Part shown: positions 57,215-64,000 of the stretch, piece by piece
Layout: each line of letters opens with the position of its first letter
How positions within the stretch are numbered: the stretch's first letter is position 1
Source: Tubulanus polymorphus
Lineage: Eukaryota > Nemertea > Palaeonemertea > Tubulaniformes > Tubulanidae
Assembly (NCBI RefSeq): GCF_964204645.1
Contig: NC_134027.1
Span: 5,940,485-6,004,484, forward strand
DNA: 64,000 bases
Direction of reading: 5' to 3'
Program-made: the position numbers and the translations under genes
The notes under the pieces: generated by a model
Told to the model about the DNA's origin: nothing
Database searches by the model: none
What the model saw: only the letters and a program-made list of their open reading frames with translations

Positions 57215-58118
57215 CGTCAATGATAAAATTAGCCCAATCAGATCGGATATTTCATAGTGTTCATCGAGTTTAAACCATTATCGAATATTCTCGCTTTATG
57301 ATGAGGCCGCGGGAAGAATAAACGCTTGACGAAGACGATATATAATTTGACATTGAACTTCAGATAGGACAATTCTATAACGCAAATATCGATGATAACC
57401 ATTATTTCTATTCTGCATGTGTCTAAAGAAACATACAGCTTTGTACATTTACTTCAGAATAAAAGCATTATGTCGTGACTTATAATCCATGTCATTCAGT
57501 TTTTTCATGCTATTACGAGTAACACCTGTACAACAGACTCTACAGCAAAAACTGATGCATCAGAAATAGCTTTACCTCCAACAACGCAGGATGCAGTTAG
57601 GGACACAGGATATAAAAATCACACTTCAGCTTTCAATGTAACGAGTGAAGCAACCTTTGTAAATTTCGTACATCAAAAATATTGCCAAAAAATATCTTTT
57701 CAACGCATACGCCTATATCTGAACAATTAAATGTATATACTACAATGTGCATGTATTTATAGCATCATAGCTTTTAAGGCGAGACATTTTAGCAGGGTTT
57801 GTGGAGTATAATTGTCGTATCGCGCAATTACACCAACCTACTTTCATTTGGAACTGGTTTTACTATCAGAAGCCTATGTAGCATGGCTGTGTGACGTTGA
57901 AGATCGGCGTTTGGAAAATACACATACATGCATATTGTGTACTATTTCTAAACGATTACTGTCGCTTCGTTTGCTTTTCTGTTTGTCAAAGAGGTTAGTA
58001 TCTATATCTGCTGTGAAATATATGTTATATGCGATAGGATGTTACAAGTAGCTGTATTTCTTCTATACAGTTTGCCTCATTATTTTGTGTATCGGTTTTT
58101 GTCGGAACTTACAAAGAA
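57215..58118. other. SLC6 3' UTR and spacer
   Basis: Poly(A) signal AATAAA at 57458-57463. Downstream, about 57490-57730 is open in one frame and reads as a Thr-rich peptide (DSTAKTDASEIALPPTTQD) with no ATG. It could be an alternative tail exon or chance. No other gene before 58119. Confidence 0.45.
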
Positions 58119-61100
58119 ATGTGTTGCTGGACAAGTGTCTCATTATGTATTGGGATTGTATTGCTGTCTTCCATTCACTCAACCCCTATTTACATCGGTA
58201 AGGTTTTGTGACGTTGAGAATAAACTTTTAGGTAAACCAATAATCATTATCAAAATTATTTTTACACAGTATTACGTATTCCGCAGGATATGTAATAACG
58301 AAGGAGAATCAGCTCGTCGAAGCGACCGAGTTCTCGACAATTCTCAATACTTTTTCCAACTCGACACTGGTGAAGTATTCACATATAAGCTACGAATATA
58401 TACTAATTGACGCCAGGCAGCAGATTGTAAATGCACAGGGGCTTTACCCATGGCGTAAGCTGCACAAGTTTAATCATAGTAGAGTATAAGATGCGATGAG
58501 TAGTAGATACCAAAATTCATTTTCAATGATGATTTTATATGATATATGGTTTGAAAGGTTTGTTTGTATGTTTTATTCCAGTTGAACATCAATTAATCAC
58601 TTCAAATGTGAGCTTTCTAATAGGACGATATGACGAGGCAGTGGCAGAAGTGACGCCAGTGCCGTTCTATTTAGTTTCTGATGGAATGGTAGCCGCTGAT
58701 ACGACATGTAACTCCAATAGTAGTCTAGTGACGTCACTAATTCCATCGTTAGACGTTGGAATCATGGCGCTGGCGGGATTTATTGAATATCCAAAATCCT
58801 ACTGTAAGGAGTTCGTCATAATAGTACAAAGTTCGGGTAAGGTTTCGGACCATCCATATGTTTATCAGCATGTATTTCTTCAATTATTTGAAAAATATTA
58901 ATCTATCAATATACAAGCGATTGGTTGGGAACATAGTAATAGAAATTAAAAGCTTTACTATTTTATGAATATATTACAGGATGTTGAATTATGAATTAAA
59001 CATTATCAATATCGAATTATTATATTTCAGATGATTTGCGGTCGTTTCTCATATCGTGGCGAAAGCTGGTGTCGAACCTAGCACTACCCTGTGTCGTAGA
59101 ATTCCCCGTTGTAATCCCTATGTCTAACGGCTCGTTACACTCGACGGCTAGAAGGTTGCTGGCTGACATAAGAACTACGGGAATCCCAATGACTGTCTTA
59201 CATAGTTACAACATCGACTTCATTACTGAAATCATTAAATTGGTAAACTATACCATTTTACGTCGTGCAAACATGAACATTATTCCGATATTCCAATTAT
59301 TTTCGAAAAGAAATGATGTAGATCGGCACATTGCTTTAATGTACGTAATTTATTCTTTCTTTCAGGCTGGAAGAGAACTTGATATGATGAATCGATATAA
59401 TAAATGGTTCCTTACTTACATGGTAAATGAACCTGTATATATAATGCTAAAACGATACCATAGAGAAATGAGATGCGGCGTAGTAAAACACTCCTGGAAA
59501 CTTAAATTCTGGACCCTTTTGTAGGTGAAGGGTGCATTGCCGAAAGAATTATTACAAAACTTTAAACAAGACGCATCGACTGTCAACATTCTAAATACCA
59601 TCATAGACAGCAACGTTTTCGCCGAGTACAACATTGCGGAGCCAGTACCTACTGACGTTCTACGCTATGCTAACATCCTTGATAGCCTCATAGTTATTCA
59701 TAGACTGGTACAGGGCAATATGTCTACAAGTGATCTGTCTAATCAGGTAATTTACAAAATTGATAACATTAAAATAAGAAAAAAATGTTTCGCTTTTTAC
59801 CAAAAAGCGTTCGCCGTTTCTGGTTATCACGTACGTAAAAACTATGAACACCTGGCACGCAGATGGCAGAATGGTTTTCATTCCCAAATTCCTATTTTCC
59901 ATGATATGTGAAAAGTGATTTGAAATGTGTATATTTTTTCGTTCAACATTTTTTTAGATCGCATTGTCAGGGGTCAATGGTGCTACCGGTGACCTGTCTA
60001 CTTACATCGATGGATGCCGAACCCGAATTCCAATGGAGGTTTACGTTGTTCAGCATTCTCAGCCGATTAAGATGGTGAGGATATTTCTGTCGTCAGAAAT
60101 AATCAAAGCAATCATTAATGATTTTAGCTGCAACAACGTATTTAATATCATCGGAATGTGCGCATATTGCAGGTTTCTTCGGCACTGATTGGCAATACGA
60201 CCTATTTCACCACATCCGAACTTGGATATGAAAGTCCCCCGAAAAATATGCCTCTACTATCAAAAAAGATGTTTAGAATTGGTGTACCAAATGTACGTAG
60301 GGGCCTATAATAGCTTATCATCGATTTGTCGGGTTATCGGATTGTGATTGACTAATAGTTAAATGCGTATAGTTGAGATCGCTTCATTCAATTTTGCAGG
60401 TGAAACCGATGTTCATGAATGATACGGGAACAACAGGGGGCGTTATTAGCGATTTGCTTGACATGTACTCGAAGGAACTTGATGTGAGATTTACACTTGT
60501 ACCGATCAGTGGCCCACATATTCACGAAGAGATGAGTCGGGTCCTTAAATCAGGTGTAAGTTTAAGTAACAATGTACTATCAAATTGATTTCACGTTCTT
60601 GTATCTTTCTAAGACAGAGTTCCGAAGTTTGACGACAAAAGGAAATTGAAAACATATTTTGTTGTCGCAAAGTTTTGAACAAGAAACAATCGTCTACATT
60701 TGTCATTGGTTATTAGCTAATCACCTCGTCTTAATTGATTATACAGGTCGTGGATGGCATCCTTGAATCTGATCAGGTGGATACTCTTTCCATAGAAATG
60801 ACGGACCCAATTATTACCAACGAAATGTCCATACTAATGAGGAGAGCGGATGTCCAGGTTTTCGGCAAATCGCAACCATTACATATTCTAATCTTTAAGC
60901 CATTCACTATGTATTCGTGGATTGTCCTGCTCGTAACTTGTTTGATAATCGGGTTGTTACTTGTTCTTATCACCGGCGTTGATCAGACTACGAAAATGCT
61001 TTACCCAACCGAAACAATTTACGTAGTAATAGCTGTAATAACGCTAGGAAATGCCGACAAAGTTGCCTCTACCATTCCATCGCGCGTGCTCGTTGCATTT

Positions 61101-61995
61101 TTCTTATTCTTCGCATTCACTATTGTGGCCGCATATCTAGCCAATCTTACGCGATTTTTCGTTTGGTCTGCAAGTGATAGTGGCCGAGGAGCCGAGTTGA
61201 CTTCACTCTCGCAGCTAGTCACTCAAGGTAATCTCAAATTCGGCGTTATCAGAGAAAGCCAGACGATGCTAGTTTTGGAGCATTCAACTTCTTATCCGGA
61301 AAACCTTCTTTGGAGCACAATAGAACGCGATCGTAGACGGTCTATATTGATGACGTATGACCAGGCCATTAGAGAAATAAAGCAAGGATCGTTCGTGCTT
61401 TTAGGGGAATCAATTATTCTACAGAATCTAGCTAAAGACGATTGTGAGCTGCAAACAATGACGCCTATTGGCTTAAAGATACGTTACAGAATAGGATTTG
61501 GGACTGGGCTACCCTATACCAGAGCCTTCAATAAGGCAATATCAGCAACTAATTCCAATGGTACAAGTGCCGTCATCATATCGAAGTAAGTAATGTTCTT
61601 GTGTTTTCAGGAAAGTGTGATGAGTAATGTCTGACTGGTCATAAACCTGTGAGAAGGACGATGGAAAATTGGGAGGTGGTGCTAAAATTTATGACACATA
61701 TCTGAGCGAACTGGGTGCAATTGATATCCACATTATATCCGATCAGTGTTTTGTTAACTTAGTGGTTCTTTAAAATGCTAATAATCTTGTGAACATTTTC
61801 AGGTATACTAAAAATGAATGCGTTTCACTCGATGCAACAACGTCAAGAGATGGCCACGAACTTCATCCTGAACAAATGTTGCCGATATTTTGTATATTTT
61901 TACTGGCGATAGTTATATCGTTTATAAGCTCTATGTTCGCTTGTATAATAGTGAGGTTTAATCGCGATAGAGCTTGGAGAAAATACAAAAAGTAG
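58119..61995 (+). CDS. Ionotropic glutamate receptor-like channel, divergent
   Basis: Ligand-gated ion channel subunit of the iGluR superfamily. Exons: 58119-58197, 58287-58454, 58582-58836, 59031-59242, 59366-59422, 59525-59746, 59958-60074, 60173-60292, 60400-60555, 60747-61585, 61803-61995. Sum 2418 bases, 805 residues, all phases consistent. Signal peptide MCCWTSVSLCIGIVLLSS. An LIVBP-like N-terminal domain ends in the ITALSGxxG-like region (IALSGVNGATGDL). Ligand-binding half S1 spans exons 8-10. M1 (FTMYSWIVLLVTCLIIG) starts near 515, then a re-entrant loop. M3 reads AAYLANLTRFF, where classical subunits have SYTANLAAFL. S2 follows (LSQLVTQGNLKFGVI), then M4 and a very short basic tail RFNRDRAWRKYKK. 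The S1 arginine that binds glutamate's alpha-carboxylate (PLTITxxR) is not found. Ligand unknown; an IR-type or orphan iGluR is possible. ATG 58119 was chosen for the signal peptide and phase-1 join. Confidence 0.88.
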
Positions 61996-62947
61996 AATAA
62001 CTTGGAAGCATAACGCGGCCATTTTGTACAAAGATTTTGAAACCTCAAAAAATTCATTCCTTCTGTATCACCATTGAACGAAGAGTCAATGCTACCGTTA
62101 CGTTCATTACAGTAAAAATACTTGTGCAAGTAGAATATCTAATTATGATAATGATATATGTATTTATTGCCAAAAGTTACAAAGTTTTATGACAAAAATC
62201 GATATATAAGCATAAGTGGCGGGAAAAAATAGAACAAACATTGATATATATATATCGGTTGCCTCAGTTAATAGACTTTTTGAAGGAATTTGAAAAGATT
62301 TGAAAGATCGCTAAACGCATTAGAATAGAGAATCTAATAGACTGTGTAGTATTTGCATTTCATATTGACACGCATTGTATCGTTAGGCAGAATTATTTAT
62401 CAAGACACGCAATATGTATTTTTCTATGAGTTTCGTCACTCACAGTTTTAAGAGATAACTCGCAGAAGATTTGATTAAAGAAATCATCATTCAAAAATGA
62501 TTTATGTTATATTATAGTAGAGTAATATTACAGACTCTGTAGACCACTAAAATCGGTGAATGAAATAACATAACTTGAGCCTACGTAGGGCTTCTCTGAT
62601 TCTCAATTCGGTATCCTGTCAGTTTGTCGGATCTCTTTCCCTTCCACTTTAATGGCTTACGGGTACTGTGAATTTTTAATATGATTTATTTCAGTCAATT
62701 GATGGTTTTTTGGTTTTTTATTTGAATAATTCACTGCATCAGATACGATAGGAACTCAGTAAAACTAAATGATTTCTGAGAGATGATAAACAGAGCTACT
62801 CAAAATTGAATTCTAAAAATTTAGATCCAGGGGTCGTATCAGGGACCCTTCTAAAGAGGTCAACCAGAGGTCAAACCACGCAGCTATCTTGTTAGGCTAA
62901 ATTATTTCCAAAATATCATCTAGTTAATTTGTAATGATAAGAAAACC
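61996..62947. other. Convergent spacer, iGluR and FkbM 3' regions
   Basis: AT-rich. TTTATT at 62718 reads AATAAA on the minus strand and fits the end of the methyltransferase transcript. Nothing else recognised. Confidence 0.5.
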
Positions 62948-63859
62948 TCAGCAATCATTTTGTTTAGGTCTCGGGTGTCGGAGATCAATGTACTGCCATT
63001 CCATAAACACATACGGAATATCAATGGTCGAAAAGTACTTCGCACTATGCGATAAGGCTTTGTCTTCAGATGCTTCGACGTCGATTTTCATCACGGCTCG
63101 ATTGAAATTTATAACTTCGAGTAAATCGTCCATATAAATCGATTTTACGGCTAATTCGTCGGATTTATTCGCCTCATAAACGTGGGCGCCGCCTATGTTC
63201 TTTTCGCGGCTTATTATACCATCTAACTTGACTTTCATGTAACCGTAACTATCAGATATCGCATTAATTACGAGGGTTATCATATTTTCGAATTCTCCGA
63301 GTTTCACGGAATGCCGGACGTGCTTTGCATTGTTTGGATTCGCATCTACAGCAACCACACGACGGTTGTGCTTCAAGGCCGTTAAGCTGTAAACTCCTAT
63401 GTTAGCGCCTATGTCTATGAAATTCAAACTCCGGTCATTTTCCAAAATGGATTCGAATAGCTTTGTTATGTGAGGCTCCCATGTACCAGTTCTCTTCAAC
63501 GAACCGGATATAAAACGATCGCTTTTCACCGGATCGTAGATACAAATGGGGGTATTACCTTTTATCGTTATGAACGGAACACACTCGTATTTTTCCTCTT
63601 CTGCACTAGTCGCAAACACATTCAATACAGAAACAACGGAATCATTTGACAGACGCGCAGAATTCATTTTTGTTATGCCCATATATTGGTTTCCTTTTTT
63701 CGGGGATTGTGCCATGGTTGTGCTTGGATTCGCCTGATTCCGCTTGATGAACATGATTTTATCATACATCGGGCAATAAGGATGAAATAAGACAGTGAAC
63801 ATCATAGATAATGCGATGACGGCAATATTTGAAACGAGCAGCTGCTTTCCTGAATACAT
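62948..63859 (-). CDS. FkbM-family methyltransferase, membrane-anchored
   Basis: SAM-dependent methyltransferase-like protein of 303 residues from the ATG at 63859. N-terminal type II anchor (LLVSNIAVIALSMMFTVLF), a lumenal stem, then a FkbM (Methyltransf_21) domain. The SAM-binding motif I is FIDIGANIGVYSL, followed by acidic VVAVDANPNNAKHV. Later come MKIDVEASEDKAL and the terminal VFMEWQ, all typical of the family. These proteins are numerous in spiralians; substrates are mostly unknown (bacterial FkbM is an O-methyltransferase). The frame continues upstream to a GTG at 63880, immediately after an acceptor TTTTTCAG, so the 5' UTR is interrupted by an intron and upstream exon(s) lie toward or past the window edge. 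The last residues (LRHPRPKQNDC) are atypically short for the family; see findings. Confidence 0.85.
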   Translation of the reverse strand: MYSGKQLLVSNIAVIALSMMFTVLFHPYCPMYDKIMFIKRNQANPSTTMAQSPKKGNQYMGITKMNSARLSNDSVVSVLNVFATSAEEEKYECVPFITIKGNTPICIYDPVKSDRFISGSLKRTGTWEPHITKLFESILENDRSLNFIDIGANIGVYSLTALKHNRRVVAVDANPNNAKHVRHSVKLGEFENMITLVINAISDSYGYMKVKLDGIISREKNIGGAHVYEANKSDELAVKSIYMDDLLEVINFNRAVMKIDVEASEDKALSHSAKYFSTIDIPYVFMEWQYIDLRHPRPKQNDC

Positions 63860-64000
63860 ACCGGTACTTGTGGCCGACACCTGAAAAATACTCCGGGATT
63901 AATCAAAATTATTTGGCCAAAACACCTTATCACCTAAGCAAGAAAAGCCTCTTTGATTACTTGTTATGCGGATACCGCCCAAATTTCTACCGAAATACAT

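Noticed and set aside
58039-58197. Longer N-terminus for the glutamate receptor starting at 58039
   Set aside because: That frame does not join the next exon in phase; the ATG at 58119 gives a signal peptide and a consistent phase-1 junction.
1-64000. CRISPR arrays, bacterial operons or rRNA genes
   Set aside because: All genes have eukaryotic intron structure or codon context; no regularly spaced identical repeats and no rRNA-like sequence were seen.

Overview
The window is animal nuclear DNA: AT-rich, intron-dense (most introns 80-700 bp with GT-AG ends), with long spacers full of small inverted-repeat elements. I rebuilt each gene by joining exons by hand at splice sites and checking reading phase. 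The gene set (mitochondrial aspartate aminotransferase, a TDRD1-type Tudor protein, dystroglycan, Acinus, an SLC6 transporter, an ionotropic glutamate receptor, a membrane-anchored FkbM methyltransferase) fits a bilaterian invertebrate, most likely a spiralian such as a mollusc or annelid. The phylum is inference, because no sequence search was possible.

Layout: (1) 190-2184 (+), an intronless EF-hand protein resembling EFCAB12. (2) 3963-6588 (-), mitochondrial aspartate aminotransferase GOT2 in 11 exons, complete at 433 residues. (3) 8259-25476 (+), head-to-head with GOT2, a 28-exon gene for a 2456-residue protein with an RRM, a MYND zinc finger and ten Tudor domains. Five of the Tudors come from a recent tandem amplification of one phase-symmetric exon. 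(4) 25477-30979, a gene-poor repeat-rich spacer. (5) 30980-39460 (+), dystroglycan in three coding exons. Its 4.3-kb first intron holds a complete intronless glycosyltransferase gene on the same strand (32898-34031). (6) 40375-41472 (+), an intronless, divergent pantothenate-kinase-family protein. (7) 42209-49446 (+), Acinus in 16 exons. (8) 50793-52032 (+), a small PX-domain-only protein. (9) 53359-57214 (+), a divergent SLC6 transporter in 13 exons. (10) 58119-61995 (+), a divergent ionotropic glutamate receptor in 11 exons. (11) 62948-63859 (-), an FkbM-like methyltransferase whose 5' UTR is probably split by an intron.

No shared pathway links the whole window. The two most interesting loci are the Tudor gene and the dystroglycan locus. 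In the Tudor gene, the four duplicated domains Tudor 2-5 are the only ones keeping the full WYR...DFGN signature, so the gene may have built a repeated methylarginine-reading array for piRNA/nuage proteins. In the dystroglycan locus, a secretory-pathway glycosyltransferase sits inside the gene of a protein whose function depends on glycosylation. Other oddities are an SLC6 transporter with substitutions at sodium-site positions, a glutamate receptor without the usual glutamate-binding arginine, a PX domain without its usual SH3 partners, and a set of MITE and foldback elements with readable inverted repeats.
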